Below are positions 22,617 to 33,186 of a DNA stretch of 39,338 bases, piece after piece (position 1 is the stretch's first letter; each line of letters begins with the position of its first letter). The position numbers were made by a program, and so were the translations under genes. The notes beneath the pieces are model-generated. The model made no database searches, was not told the origin of the DNA, and saw only the letters and a program-made list of their open reading frames with translations. Source of the DNA: a virus; the IMG/VR virus record IMGVR_UViG_3300018876_000038, positions 1-39,338 of that record. One strand, written 5' to 3'.

Positions 22617-24569
22617 ATGGCTACACCATTAATAAGAATTCCGCAAGAACAGGGTGGTACCATGTACGCTTTTTCAAGCGCTGCAAGGGATTTGACAAGA
22701 GCGTATTACAACCCAGATATAAATTTTGAATACTCGAAGTTTGCGCTTTTAGATATTCCAGTTGTTGCTACGCCTACAAGCGGTGATAACTATATACAAT
22801 TTAGTAATCTATTTGATGGTGGTACAAATATACCCTATGATGACGGCACTGGTTCTGGTATAGCAGACCCAAACGCTAATATCCATTTTGCGAATACTTT
22901 TCAAAATTATGCATTAAATTTAGAAAACTTTATTTTAAATGATGATGACTTTGATCCAGTTTTGTTTGCCTCAGACTCTGAAAAAATATTCTTTAAATGG
23001 TTAAATCATATTGGTGGAATTAGACTACAACAAGCAACTTCACAAGAGGTTGCAGGTTCTTATTCAAGAGCTATAGAGGTACCCAATAATACCTCAAATA
23101 TTGGTACAAATTATAGTAGAGTTGTTCAATATATTGGAAACATTGATGTTTCTAATGATAAAAACTATAAGGGTAACGTGTACAACGAAATTTTTGTAAA
23201 CGTTCCATCTTCAGTTGGATATACTCCCAATGTTTTATTTAAATCAAACAATTATAATACAACCGCTACTGGGTACTCAATAACTCAGAATGAAATAAAT
23301 GGTAGAGTTGGACAAACCCACCCAGATCCTAAGCTAGACTTACAATCAATTGGAGATAATAACACTGGAAATATTAGTATAGATCCAGCTGATCAATATA
23401 ATTATGGAATTGAGTGGAACCCTGAAATATATGCTAAAATAGTAAATGACGCTAAATTAAGCAACTTTTTAGAATATTCTCAAAGAGGTGGTGATTTTAG
23501 ATTTAATGCTATTTTAGTATACTATGACATATATTCAAAATCAAATATCGCGAATAAAGCTACAAATCTTTATGGTATTATTATTTTAGATAATTGGAAA
23601 AACGATCCTGGAAGTACTGGATGGTATATACCTGAATTAACAAAATATAAACCTAACGACGTAACTGGATTAAATGGTAATGCGTTTGCTCTTAAATTAA
23701 ACGTTAAATTTAATACCTCTTTAGATAATGTTGGTGTTGAAAATAATATTAATGATTTTTCAACGTTCTCGATGGATATATTCTTGGACACAACAACATC
23801 TCTTGAAAATGCGGCTAGATTATTAGTAGAAGCAAATAACGCATATGCTAAAATAGCAAGTAGGGTAGATGACCTTGAAAATTTATTATTGACTTCAAGA
23901 GCACAGGATAATATTATTGATAGAATTGAATCACTTGAGTCCAATGTTGAAAATGCTGCACTAAATTACGCAGACTCTTCTTCAATATTAGATATGATAA
24001 CGTCTGTAAATGGTAGATTAAATCAAGTAATAAATGGTCAAATACCGGCAGAGATTCAATATAATACAGATGTTGTTAACGCTGGAAATGGTACATTAAT
24101 TGATAAATCTAAAAATGGAAAAATTAAAATAGTTAATTCTAATTATGGGTATTCACTACCTAAATTATATAACTATGATATTGTTTCAGGGACAAACGGT
24201 AGTTTAATTAATGCTTCTAATAAGTTTAATCCTACTACAGCCTCTTCAACTGGTATTATTGCAAGAGTTAAACCATACGAAAATCTTATTAATATTTACG
24301 TTGATTCGAGCGCGTTGAACGGAAATATAAATATATACTTAGATGATAGTATTAATCAGTGGGAAGTAGGACAGACTATTAAATTTTCTTTTAAGAATGA
24401 TTTGCCTGTTTTAGGAGCCAATAAGATTAATATTTACACAGACAAAAATAATGGTTGGATGCTTAAAGCAACTATTGATACTAATAATATATTAAGTTAC
24501 AAACCGTATCTTGAACTTATATGTATTGATAGAATAAATAAGACATTCGATCTAGAAATTATAAGATAA
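22617..24569 (+). CDS. Baseplate/fibre structural protein with coiled coil
   Basis: A 650-residue protein. The first 390 residues are beta-rich and full of Asn, Asp, Tyr and Gly, typical of virion appendage proteins. The N-terminus (MATPLIRIPQEQGGTMYAF) is reminiscent of baseplate proteins that begin with an extended arm. Residues about 394-471 form a probable coiled coil (SRVDDLENLL, IDRIESLESNVENA), suggesting a trimer. The C-terminal 170 residues are again beta-rich. The gene lies between a fibre-like protein and a 1236-residue protein and ends within two bases of the next ATG. It might have a role like that of gp8 or gp10; this is speculation. Confidence 0.6.
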   Translation: MATPLIRIPQEQGGTMYAFSSAARDLTRAYYNPDINFEYSKFALLDIPVVATPTSGDNYIQFSNLFDGGTNIPYDDGTGSGIADPNANIHFANTFQNYALNLENFILNDDDFDPVLFASDSEKIFFKWLNHIGGIRLQQATSQEVAGSYSRAIEVPNNTSNIGTNYSRVVQYIGNIDVSNDKNYKGNVYNEIFVNVPSSVGYTPNVLFKSNNYNTTATGYSITQNEINGRVGQTHPDPKLDLQSIGDNNTGNISIDPADQYNYGIEWNPEIYAKIVNDAKLSNFLEYSQRGGDFRFNAILVYYDIYSKSNIANKATNLYGIIILDNWKNDPGSTGWYIPELTKYKPNDVTGLNGNAFALKLNVKFNTSLDNVGVENNINDFSTFSMDIFLDTTTSLENAARLLVEANNAYAKIASRVDDLENLLLTSRAQDNIIDRIESLESNVENAALNYADSSSILDMITSVNGRLNQVINGQIPAEIQYNTDVVNAGNGTLIDKSKNGKIKIVNSNYGYSLPKLYNYDIVSGTNGSLINASNKFNPTTASSTGIIARVKPYENLINIYVDSSALNGNINIYLDDSINQWEVGQTIKFSFKNDLPVLGANKINIYTDKNNGWMLKATIDTNNILSYKPYLELICIDRINKTFDLEIIR

Positions 24570-24570
24570 T

Positions 24571-27500
24571 ATGAGCGCTAGCAATTCAATTTCACAATTA
24601 CTTGAACAGTTTTTAGAGTTAAACACTAACTCGCTAGAGACTTTTAATAGAATTAATGAGGCGATTACAACAGATAAAGAAACTGTTGTAATTGATCTGT
24701 TTAATAATAACACAGGCCAAATGGAGACCATCCAAATACCTGCGTTCGGTTATTTAAAGTCTGAAATTGAAAGACTTAATAAAAACATGAGTGCAATTAG
24801 CGGATTGGATGGCGCGAATGCAAATGTTAGACTTAAGGATGGCTCATATAGAACAATACACACTTCTAGACTTAAAGGTCCTTCAAAATCAATAACTTCA
24901 CTTGCTGCTCCAACTGAGTTTAGCACGAAGCTAAATGAGTTTTTTGAAGATTTCTTAAACCCACTTTTAACTGTTAATTTAGATGTTAGCGGTCAAATTC
25001 CAATCGAAACTGAGAGAGTATACACTGAAAGATTTATTTTAAATAATGAAGATGCTGCTACTCTTGAATTTTTTGAAAATGTATGGGATGGTTCTAGTGA
25101 AATTTCATATGAGGAATTCAACAACACATTAATTGAAGAGGGTCTTAAATACTATAAAGATTCTGAGGTTGTTGATATGCCAATAAGAGAAGTTCAATAT
25201 ACTGGAGCATTTGATGTTGTTAAGATAGACAACACCCAAAGAACAGCAACTATTGACGGCTCAACCCAAACTAAAACGGTTAAATTATATACGCTTAACA
25301 AATTAACTTACACAGATTCATCTAAAACACTTAAAGATACTGAAGTATTAAAAGTTGGAGATTCAGTTATTGTTAATTCTGGAAATTATGCTACCAGATA
25401 TTTGGTAAAATCGATAGATAGTTCAACAACACAGGTTGAGTTACAATTATTAGAGGGATTCGAGGCTATTAGACTTGGATCAAATCAACTTGGAATATAC
25501 AAAGACTTAGATACTAATGTTAGTATCGAGGTTAAAGTTGGTTATAACGAAAGACAAATTGTATTTGTCAAGCCTATAGATCCATTATCAAATGTACCTT
25601 CTGAAGATTTTTCTCCAGGAATCGGGTTTTTCTCTAACAACTTGGTAATTATCGATGCTGAAGGTAATAAAAAGAACTTAGCAACATACTATAGAGATGA
25701 GGTTTCTGATTTTGGTCAATTCATTAAATCATTAAAGGTAGATTACATTCCACCTGCTGGTGTTGGTATAACGCCAAATTCACCAGAATTAAGTAATGAT
25801 AATTTCAAAGTCGTTCAAATAAATAAGCACTTAACTGATAATACTACAGTCTCTAAAATTAAGCAATTAAAGGCTGATAAAATAGCAGTTGAACAAAATT
25901 TAAAACAATTAGACGAGGTTATTAAGCAGAAAAAAGCACTGTTAAATACCAAAAAGTTTGAATCTTCAACTGAAAGAGATGGACAAAAAAGTGAATTAGC
26001 ATCTTTAATTAGTGAAAGAGATTCTGAATCTAAATTATTTGCATCTATTGTAACTGAAATTAAGGCTGCTGCAGAATCTGTTGACCTTGCTAAAGTAACT
26101 CCTAAATTTAGAGTTAGAGGTTTTTGGTCAATTCCAGATGCAAAGAAGCTTGGAGATGGCATTTCACAAGAGGTTGTACAATTTAAAATTAGATATAGAT
26201 ACGTTTCTACTTCTGGTAAAACAAGTGAGGTAGAACAAATAAAATTTACAGACACTGCTAATCAGTCTGAAAAAACGGCAGCATTTTCTAATTGGGTTGA
26301 AGTTAATGGACCTGTAAGAAAAAGAGAATTAAATAGTAATGGTGTATATGAATGGGTTTTAGAAAGCGAAGAAGACGCTCAAGCTATTAACTTTAATTCG
26401 TTAGATATTGCTATTAGCTCTGGTGAGATTGTAGAAGTTATGGTAAAATCTGTTTCTGAAGCAGGATTTCCAGCAAACCCAGTGACTTCAGATTGGTCTG
26501 AAATTGTTAGAATAGAATTTCCAGAAGGAGAACTTGCAACAGACGCAATTAGTGATATATTAGGTATTAATAGTTTTGACAACCTAAAAGTTCAATTAGA
26601 TCAAGATTTAGAATCAAAAGGAGTATATACTCACGTCACTGATTCATTTACAACAAATGATAAATATTTCGCACACAACGCAAGCTCTTTAGCGTCAGGA
26701 TTTACAAATGATTCATTAGTACCTTTAAGTGTTTATGAAAAATTATTAAGTTTACAAAACGAGGTTCTAAGATTAAGAGAACTTATAGATGGAGAGGTTG
26801 GAGAATTAGTAGTACAAATTATAGACGAGGACGGTAACATCACACCAGTAACAAACAACACAACTGTTAAATTATTTGCTGGATATTACATTGATGAAGT
26901 ACCTGCTCAAGATTTCAAAGGAAGTATTGTTACTAAAAACTTTAGAATTGATTTATCGAATACTAAAGCGTCTAATCTTGAATTAATATCTAGAATTATT
27001 GGAGATACCACTAAACAAGTTTATGGTTCTAAGGTTGGAAGCCCATTTGGTTTTCCTCAAATAGATGCAACAACAGGATCTATTATAGGACCTGCAGTTG
27101 GCCCACTTGATTCAGAAATAATTAATGACGCGTATTACACAAATGAGGCTCTGTACGATCAAGTTCCTATTGTTTATCAGAATATACTATCACAGAATCA
27201 AAACATATACTCTAATGTTGGACCTGAACAGTCAATGCAATTAAGAGGTCAATGGATATACTCTAGATATAAAAATATTGCAAATGATGGAAGATTATAT
27301 ATTTCATCTGATGATAATGGAGCAAATCTAGGAGACATAGATCCACTAGATACTACAGGTTACGATAAATATGAATATGGTTTATCTTACTTAATTTCAG
27401 GGGTTGGCACAACTTCTAATGGTGGTAAGGATTATCAATCTGCTTCTGAAGCACCATATGCTACAACAACTGGGGTTGACGATTTTATATGGGCTGGATC

Positions 27501-28281
27501 ATTTAGTAGCGGGGTTCCTAATGTCACTGATTTAGGCGGAAGTAACGTAACTTATGATGATTATAGTAACGGTATTTATTTACACGTTGAACATCCTCTA
27601 TTAGAGGGTGGTTATTCAACATCAGCTACGCCGATACTTGATATACAAAGTAATGGTCTTGTAGGTATGCCAAAAACTGCAGTTAGAAGATCTACAGATT
27701 CTTATGGTAAAATGCAAACGCCAATAAGATATACAAGAACTCTTAATAATAATGGGAATGCTGGTATTAGGTTAACATCTAATAATTCATTCTCACCTGA
27801 GGATAGGTATTTATTAGGTGGACATTCGTGTGGTTCTTTCTTATATCTTTCACCGTTAAATGAAAATGACATTGTTGTCGATGCGTCTAATAAATCTGGT
27901 AAGAAGATAGTAAATGGAGGTTCTAAAAATTCAATTAGCGTTGATATGGTTTTCCAATATAGAATGACTGATTATTACGGTAAAGGTAACACTGGTAAGG
28001 GTCGTATTGGTGGGATAGTCAACAATGTGTTTGCTAACTTAACGTACTCTAAGAAAATAGGTATCGATATATTTGAAAAGTCAGGTGAAGAATTTAAATT
28101 TGATGTTGAGGTATATGCTAAATTTAGATCTGGAGGTAAAAGCATTAATAATATTACTAAATCAATGCTTTCTAGCTATAACACAAACCCTCAAATATCT
28201 TCTGGATATTCTGGAGGAGGAAGAAGAAGTTACTTATCTTACGAGAATGATTTCTCTCTACCTCAAATAGACCAATTTTAA
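24571..28281 (+). CDS. Large tail/baseplate protein with coiled coil and fibronectin-III-like domain
   Basis: A 1236-residue protein. Residues 1-80 are largely helical (SQLLEQFLELN, SEIERLNKNMSAI), and 80-420 are mixed with beta domains. Residues about 426-508 form a strong coiled coil (KIKQLKADKIAVEQNLKQLD). Residues about 511-653 look like a fibronectin type III domain (FKIRYRYVSTSGKTSEV, then NWVEVNG, VMVKSVSEAG, SDWSEIVRIEFPEG). The C-terminal 500 residues are rich in Gly, Ser, Asn and Tyr and probably fold as beta-rich fibre sequence, ending in a Gly/Ser/Arg segment (SSGYSGGGRRSYLS). The architecture fits a baseplate-peripheral or tail-fibre protein. It ends with the tandem stop TAATAA, before the longest gap of the right half. 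Confidence 0.63.
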   Translation: MSASNSISQLLEQFLELNTNSLETFNRINEAITTDKETVVIDLFNNNTGQMETIQIPAFGYLKSEIERLNKNMSAISGLDGANANVRLKDGSYRTIHTSRLKGPSKSITSLAAPTEFSTKLNEFFEDFLNPLLTVNLDVSGQIPIETERVYTERFILNNEDAATLEFFENVWDGSSEISYEEFNNTLIEEGLKYYKDSEVVDMPIREVQYTGAFDVVKIDNTQRTATIDGSTQTKTVKLYTLNKLTYTDSSKTLKDTEVLKVGDSVIVNSGNYATRYLVKSIDSSTTQVELQLLEGFEAIRLGSNQLGIYKDLDTNVSIEVKVGYNERQIVFVKPIDPLSNVPSEDFSPGIGFFSNNLVIIDAEGNKKNLATYYRDEVSDFGQFIKSLKVDYIPPAGVGITPNSPELSNDNFKVVQINKHLTDNTTVSKIKQLKADKIAVEQNLKQLDEVIKQKKALLNTKKFESSTERDGQKSELASLISERDSESKLFASIVTEIKAAAESVDLAKVTPKFRVRGFWSIPDAKKLGDGISQEVVQFKIRYRYVSTSGKTSEVEQIKFTDTANQSEKTAAFSNWVEVNGPVRKRELNSNGVYEWVLESEEDAQAINFNSLDIAISSGEIVEVMVKSVSEAGFPANPVTSDWSEIVRIEFPEGELATDAISDILGINSFDNLKVQLDQDLESKGVYTHVTDSFTTNDKYFAHNASSLASGFTNDSLVPLSVYEKLLSLQNEVLRLRELIDGEVGELVVQIIDEDGNITPVTNNTTVKLFAGYYIDEVPAQDFKGSIVTKNFRIDLSNTKASNLELISRIIGDTTKQVYGSKVGSPFGFPQIDATTGSIIGPAVGPLDSEIINDAYYTNEALYDQVPIVYQNILSQNQNIYSNVGPEQSMQLRGQWIYSRYKNIANDGRLYISSDDNGANLGDIDPLDTTGYDKYEYGLSYLISGVGTTSNGGKDYQSASEAPYATTTGVDDFIWAGSFSSGVPNVTDLGGSNVTYDDYSNGIYLHVEHPLLEGGYSTSATPILDIQSNGLVGMPKTAVRRSTDSYGKMQTPIRYTRTLNNNGNAGIRLTSNNSFSPEDRYLLGGHSCGSFLYLSPLNENDIVVDASNKSGKKIVNGGSKNSISVDMVFQYRMTDYYGKGNTGKGRIGGIVNNVFANLTYSKKIGIDIFEKSGEEFKFDVEVYAKFRSGGKSINNITKSMLSSYNTNPQISSGYSGGGRRSYLSYENDFSLPQIDQF

Positions 28282-28306
28282 TAATACTTAACTTTAATAA
28301 ATTGTG

Positions 28307-28331
28307 ATATATAGTGTATAGAACTATATAT
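28307..28331 (+). other. Intergenic hairpin 1
   Basis: A perfect inverted repeat of 9 bp (ATATATAGT with ACTATATAT) around a 7-base loop in the gap between two giant structural genes. It has no T tract, so it is not a standard terminator. It may be a structured leader, an RNA processing site or a weak DNA palindrome. All stem pairs except one are A-T. Confidence 0.45.
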
Positions 28332-28363
28332 GCACAAGAAGATTTTGTGGAATTCTTGAGTGC
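28332..28363 (+). other. Intergenic hairpin 2
   Basis: Directly abuts hairpin 1. Bases 28335-28340 (CAAGAA) pair with 28353-28358 (TTCTTG), and 28332-28334 (GCA) with 28361-28363 (TGC), separated by a 2-base bulge (AG). The loop is GATTTTGTGGAA. A tandem pair of hairpins upstream of the 1591-residue gene suggests a structured 5' leader or small RNA. Confidence 0.45.
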
Positions 28364-28384
28364 TTGTATTTCTATAATATATAG

Positions 28385-28394
28385 AATATAAATA
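28385..28394 (+). promoter_or_regulatory. Candidate late promoter (TATAAATA exact match)
   Basis: Bases 28387-28394 are TATAAATA, identical to the T4 late promoter consensus, within AATATAAATA and 13 bases before the ATG at 28408. In this AT-rich DNA a chance match is possible. If used, the leader would be extremely short and the two hairpins upstream would not be in that transcript. Confidence 0.33.
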
Positions 28395-28407
28395 TACAAA
28401 TAGAATA

Positions 28408-31400
28408 ATGAGCATTTACAGCCCAGGAGATCCAGAATATTTAGGATTTATAGACAATAATGGTGATGGTATATCTGATATAGGTGGTGCCATATCACCT
28501 ATTGAAAATAAATCGTTTGCGCTACTAAGAACAAACCCTAGATTAACCACCAATATTAAAGTTATTGTTGATTCGAATGAATCTATGTATTTAGGCTCGT
28601 TTAAGGCAAATAAGGAACTTTCAAAAGTAGAGTTTCAAAAATATCCTATTAAGTCCTCGGGTAGTTTTTCAACAGATATTGCAAAATTCTATAAAAAAAT
28701 TCCGCTGAGTTTAAGATACCAAATTCTTAAAAAATACTCCGACCTTACAGTATATTCTGATTTTGCTAATCAATATGAAACGCACTATCAATATGGGGCA
28801 ACCCATAATTCTACAAAATTATATGACGAACAATATAGATTATTTGCACCAATCTGGTTAGATAAAAATACTCCAAAGAAATTTGTAGTATATAGAGTGG
28901 AGGATGTTGACTATAAAGAAAAATACGAAGAAAACTTAGAGGGTCAAAATAATAGAGTGTTAGAACTTTTAAACAATGCTACTATTATTAAAACATTTGA
29001 TTTAACAAAAAATTCTGAAATAGGAAAATACATATATAAGCATGTAAATGATAAAGAATTTCCAAACGGTTCGATAACAATGAACTTTAAAGAAAGAGAG
29101 AAATCTTTCTATAATGGTATTGATATTGTAAAAGGAGGTTTTGCTAGTAAATCAGAAGTTCTAGACACATCATACACTTCAGTGGATTACCCTGAAATAT
29201 TAAGTAATGAAATAATAACTAAAGGTTTTGCAAGACATGGTTTGGTTTCTGCCAATATTATGAACTTAGAATTCCTGTTTGATGATTACACTGCAGAAGA
29301 TTATAAAATATACAGATATTTTGGAATTTACTGTGATGATTTTGACGAGGGTTCATTTCGTATAGATAATATTGATTCGTTAGGTTTTGTTTCACCGAAT
29401 GTGAATTCATACAAAACTTATTATAATATAGAAAACACATCACTGACAGACGTTGATATGTTATTAAATGAGGAAGATATATTAATTCCGACTTTAAATT
29501 ATATTAAAGATAAAAATGGTAAATTCTACCATGTTAAGAATGGATCTAAAAATATTAAGCAGTATGATTTACCAATTTCTTTAAATGGTTCAAGTATTTC
29601 TGATTTTAAAGGTTTTTCAAAAACTGGAAAAAGGCTTACTGCAATTAAAGGAAAATCAAAGGCAAAGGGGTTTATAAAAATTACGATTAATCAAAACCCA
29701 AATGTTAATGATAGATTTTTTATAGGGGATAAATCAGAAATTGAAATAGAGAATAATAATTTAGGTCAATTCACATTTATAGCAGATAACTCAATCCCTG
29801 CTGGATCGTTTGTTAACAATAGGTTTTCGAGTATTGGTAATCTAGAACAGGTTGCTAGTGCAATTTCGCAGTCTATAAAAAGTGTTTCTCTAATTGAATA
29901 TAAAGTGTACGTTAACGGTACCTCGATTATAATTGAAGATTTTTTAGATGGTAATAGAAGAAGACAAACTGCGTTTGGTGTGTTTAAACTAAACAACACT
30001 AATTTTATAACAATAAATGACGGTGAATTAGATACTGTTAAAATGGACCCATCTATAATTTCACAATGGGATATAATTACGCCGATAGCAGGTTCTTCAA
30101 ATAATGAATTAATTTATGTTGATTATAGAGAAATTGGAGAATTAAATATTGGTGAATATATTAAATCCAAAAATATAGATAAATTTTCTAAGATTATTGA
30201 AATTAATAAGGATCCTTTTGATGATAATTTATGGAGGGTTATTTTAGAAAAACCAGTTGAATTACCTAAAGATATGGTATTAGATTTGTATGAGATTTAT
30301 TCAACAAAACATGGTAAATTTGCAGCATACGATTTTAAAGACTTTGATTTTGATTTTTATTCAAATAGAAATTCTAACACAGGAGATATATTAAAATCAA
30401 TTAATATAGAAGGCTTAAAAACAATTTCAGTATTAAGCTATCCAGAAATCACAGCAGGAGGTGGCGTTGACGAAAATGTAGATCAAGGTTTCAATGCAAT
30501 TGTATTATATAATGTGGACGCTCAAGCAGACATTAGTATTGGTGATTTTGTTTTACTTTCAACTGGAGAAAAATTAGAAATTACTGATGTCTATTTATCT
30601 GGATATCTAACCGGGACGGCTACTTATATTGAAATAGACACAACAACACCATTACCTACAGCAATTAGTGGACAATACCCTACATTATTTTATAATGGTG
30701 GACTTAACATTGTAGGTTCGGATTACGAAGAATATACCGAACCAATTGATTATTTTAGTTGGTTGACACCAGTATTAAGTGATACCGGAGAGGATGAAGA
30801 AATTTTAGAAACTATTTTAAATGAATATGATAGACTTAATGAAAATGAATTAAAAGATACTGCTCTAAAAAGTAGAATAGTTCCTACCATTTGTAAATTT
30901 CAATTAAAGGATGCTAGCAATGCTAAAAATCTAGAGTATGTTTTAAATGCAAGTGAAGCTTTTGGTTCAGATAATATGTCACCTAATATTGAGGTTTCTT
31001 CAGAACGAAATACGGAATATTTAAATATGGAGCACTTTCATATTAATAAAATTCCTAATTATTATTTAGACTATCCAGAAATAGATTTAATGAATTATTC
31101 CACTATTAATATGGGAGGAACCTCAGAGTATTTAACACCTGATAATTTAAAGGATATTAATTTTAATTATTTTAAACACGCTCTGTTATTCAATGGTTAT
31201 TTAAAGGATGATGGTTCAATCGCTAATCCAAAGGAATGGATTGATAATAAATTAAAAGTAAACTACTCTAAATTTAGAGGAGGAAATACTCAAGGAGATT
31301 CTTCAACTGTTTTTAGAGGACTTAGATATAATTTTAAGAAAAGAAAGGAGAGTATTAAAGAAGAGCCTAGTGATTTCATAAATACTTTTGAAGTTAATGA

Positions 31401-33183
31401 TTATAAATTTGCAACGATTGTAAATTACACAGATACGTCAACTGATGAAAACACGATTACATTTGAAGTTATAAAGAATGACGTTTTCAAATTTATATGT
31501 GTCTATATAAATATTAAGGTAATTGATAATGATGTAAAGTATTTAGACAGATATTCAGTATATTCTCTTAACGATATTACTAAAAATGGAGAGGTTATAG
31601 ACACTGATATACCATTTGATATCGATATGGCGGGTTCTTCTTGGGGTTCTGTTGATGGAGAGGCTACAATAACCGCTTCCGTTTTCTCAATTGCTGATGG
31701 CAGTGCTGATTTTGAAAAATACATAACAGTAAACTCTGTTGGAGAATATTCTTGGGTTGCTTTCGAATTCGGTGGAGAAACATGGGCAATGAAAGTACGT
31801 AGAGTTATTGATAAAAACAGAATAATAGTACAGGGTTATCCATACAAATGGGACACTGTTAATAATATACCTACAACAAGTAGGCTTTCGTCTTCTGACT
31901 TTGGTTTAATTGGACTTGGAACTCAATTTACATATTTAAGTGCCGGTAGTAATGAATTCTCAAATATATTAGAACAATTAAATGCATATAACTTTGCGGA
32001 AAGATTTAATAAATACGGAGACATAGAATATACTACGATTTTAAAAGATGGAAGCATCGTTAAAGACCAATTTGTATTAAGTGTTGAGAGTGGTACTGAT
32101 TTTATAAAGCCATCACTTGTTAAGCCAAATACCGACCCTGAAAAACCTAAAGCATATCAATTAAAGTCAGGTTCTATAGGAGATGTTATTGTAGAAAGAG
32201 AAGATGGTGGTTATATTACTGTTTTAAGAAGAATGAACGGAGATTATAATCCTATTTTTAATAAAGTTGTTGGTTTTACAGACATATATACAAGCTATAA
32301 AATAGCAGAAGAGACTATTGATGAGAGAAAAAGATTGATTTATAATAAATTTAATTATCAAGGAATATCATTTGAATCTCATAAGAATAGAGAAAACTCA
32401 TTTGGATATATTGAAAATTATTTTTATCATAAAGTAAATGACGAAAATTCTAAAGGTGTATTAAAATTGTCGCAAACAACCGATAAACTACCAATATATC
32501 CTAAAATTGGAGAAATTGCGATCGATAAAAAGAATATAAATTTATTTAAATCTAAATATGCGTTTGATTTCTTTAGTAAATCTTTTTCTGCGGGTAGATC
32601 TGAATTAGTAAATGGAACTTTAAGTCCAATTGAAAAGGAAAACTTTTTTGCCTCCACAATAATGAAGGTAAAAGATTCATATGATATAACAAAATACTCT
32701 CAAAATAGAGAGGATAATATCGAATCTTTAGATAAAATTAGATTGAATAATTTAAATGAAAATTCAATACATTGGACCGAGGATGATAGTAACATATATG
32801 CTGATTTTTATTTACCAAAGGCAATATCGAATGAACTTAAAGAGGACTTTATTCAAAATCAATTCGCGACTTATGTTGATGCTATAAATTCTTTTGGTGA
32901 TAAGACTTCAATTGAAGATGATTTAGACATTTATATAGACAATAATATATCTACTAGATTTATTATAGATACAATAAGGGTTTATGGTATTGAACAGAAG
33001 GGATTTGAAACAGAATTTACGTCAGTAATTGATGTTGCGGATTTAAAATTAAATAATTATAGAGAACTAACAAATTACGCTATACAAGGATATCAAGGAG
33101 ATGCACTTAGTTTTAGACTAATATATAATAAAAGACCTGGATATTCTTACAAATTAAGAGTCCATATTAAAATACAAGCTTAA
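28408..33183 (+). CDS. Giant virion structural protein, 1591 residues
   Basis: The longest gene of the window. Near the N-terminus, residues 16-24 (DNNGDGISD) have the spacing of an EF-hand/dockerin-type calcium loop, with candidate ligands D16, N18, D20 and D24. Residues about 40-170 contain NIKVIVDSNESMYLG and an IPLSLRYQILKKYSDLTVY helix. The remainder is mostly Asn/Asp/Lys/Tyr-rich beta sequence with acidic stretches (DFKDFDFDFYSNRNS near residues 644-658) and ends in a RPGYSYKLRVHIKIQA strand. The repeated alternation of short strands and polar turns fits a long tail-fibre or baseplate-peripheral protein. I recognise no family. It lies between the 1236-residue protein and the collagen-like fibres and uses a tandem TAATAA stop followed directly by the next ATG. 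Confidence 0.62.
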   Translation: MSIYSPGDPEYLGFIDNNGDGISDIGGAISPIENKSFALLRTNPRLTTNIKVIVDSNESMYLGSFKANKELSKVEFQKYPIKSSGSFSTDIAKFYKKIPLSLRYQILKKYSDLTVYSDFANQYETHYQYGATHNSTKLYDEQYRLFAPIWLDKNTPKKFVVYRVEDVDYKEKYEENLEGQNNRVLELLNNATIIKTFDLTKNSEIGKYIYKHVNDKEFPNGSITMNFKEREKSFYNGIDIVKGGFASKSEVLDTSYTSVDYPEILSNEIITKGFARHGLVSANIMNLEFLFDDYTAEDYKIYRYFGIYCDDFDEGSFRIDNIDSLGFVSPNVNSYKTYYNIENTSLTDVDMLLNEEDILIPTLNYIKDKNGKFYHVKNGSKNIKQYDLPISLNGSSISDFKGFSKTGKRLTAIKGKSKAKGFIKITINQNPNVNDRFFIGDKSEIEIENNNLGQFTFIADNSIPAGSFVNNRFSSIGNLEQVASAISQSIKSVSLIEYKVYVNGTSIIIEDFLDGNRRRQTAFGVFKLNNTNFITINDGELDTVKMDPSIISQWDIITPIAGSSNNELIYVDYREIGELNIGEYIKSKNIDKFSKIIEINKDPFDDNLWRVILEKPVELPKDMVLDLYEIYSTKHGKFAAYDFKDFDFDFYSNRNSNTGDILKSINIEGLKTISVLSYPEITAGGGVDENVDQGFNAIVLYNVDAQADISIGDFVLLSTGEKLEITDVYLSGYLTGTATYIEIDTTTPLPTAISGQYPTLFYNGGLNIVGSDYEEYTEPIDYFSWLTPVLSDTGEDEEILETILNEYDRLNENELKDTALKSRIVPTICKFQLKDASNAKNLEYVLNASEAFGSDNMSPNIEVSSERNTEYLNMEHFHINKIPNYYLDYPEIDLMNYSTINMGGTSEYLTPDNLKDINFNYFKHALLFNGYLKDDGSIANPKEWIDNKLKVNYSKFRGGNTQGDSSTVFRGLRYNFKKRKESIKEEPSDFINTFEVNDYKFATIVNYTDTSTDENTITFEVIKNDVFKFICVYINIKVIDNDVKYLDRYSVYSLNDITKNGEVIDTDIPFDIDMAGSSWGSVDGEATITASVFSIADGSADFEKYITVNSVGEYSWVAFEFGGETWAMKVRRVIDKNRIIVQGYPYKWDTVNNIPTTSRLSSSDFGLIGLGTQFTYLSAGSNEFSNILEQLNAYNFAERFNKYGDIEYTTILKDGSIVKDQFVLSVESGTDFIKPSLVKPNTDPEKPKAYQLKSGSIGDVIVEREDGGYITVLRRMNGDYNPIFNKVVGFTDIYTSYKIAEETIDERKRLIYNKFNYQGISFESHKNRENSFGYIENYFYHKVNDENSKGVLKLSQTTDKLPIYPKIGEIAIDKKNINLFKSKYAFDFFSKSFSAGRSELVNGTLSPIEKENFFASTIMKVKDSYDITKYSQNREDNIESLDKIRLNNLNENSIHWTEDDSNIYADFYLPKAISNELKEDFIQNQFATYVDAINSFGDKTSIEDDLDIYIDNNISTRFIIDTIRVYGIEQKGFETEFTSVIDVADLKLNNYRELTNYAIQGYQGDALSFRLIYNKRPGYSYKLRVHIKIQA

Positions 33184-33186
33184 TAA

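Noticed and set aside
28307-28363. tRNA gene or rho-independent terminator
   Set aside because: No cloverleaf, T-loop or CCA-type acceptor, and no T tract after either stem. Kept only as hairpins of unknown role.
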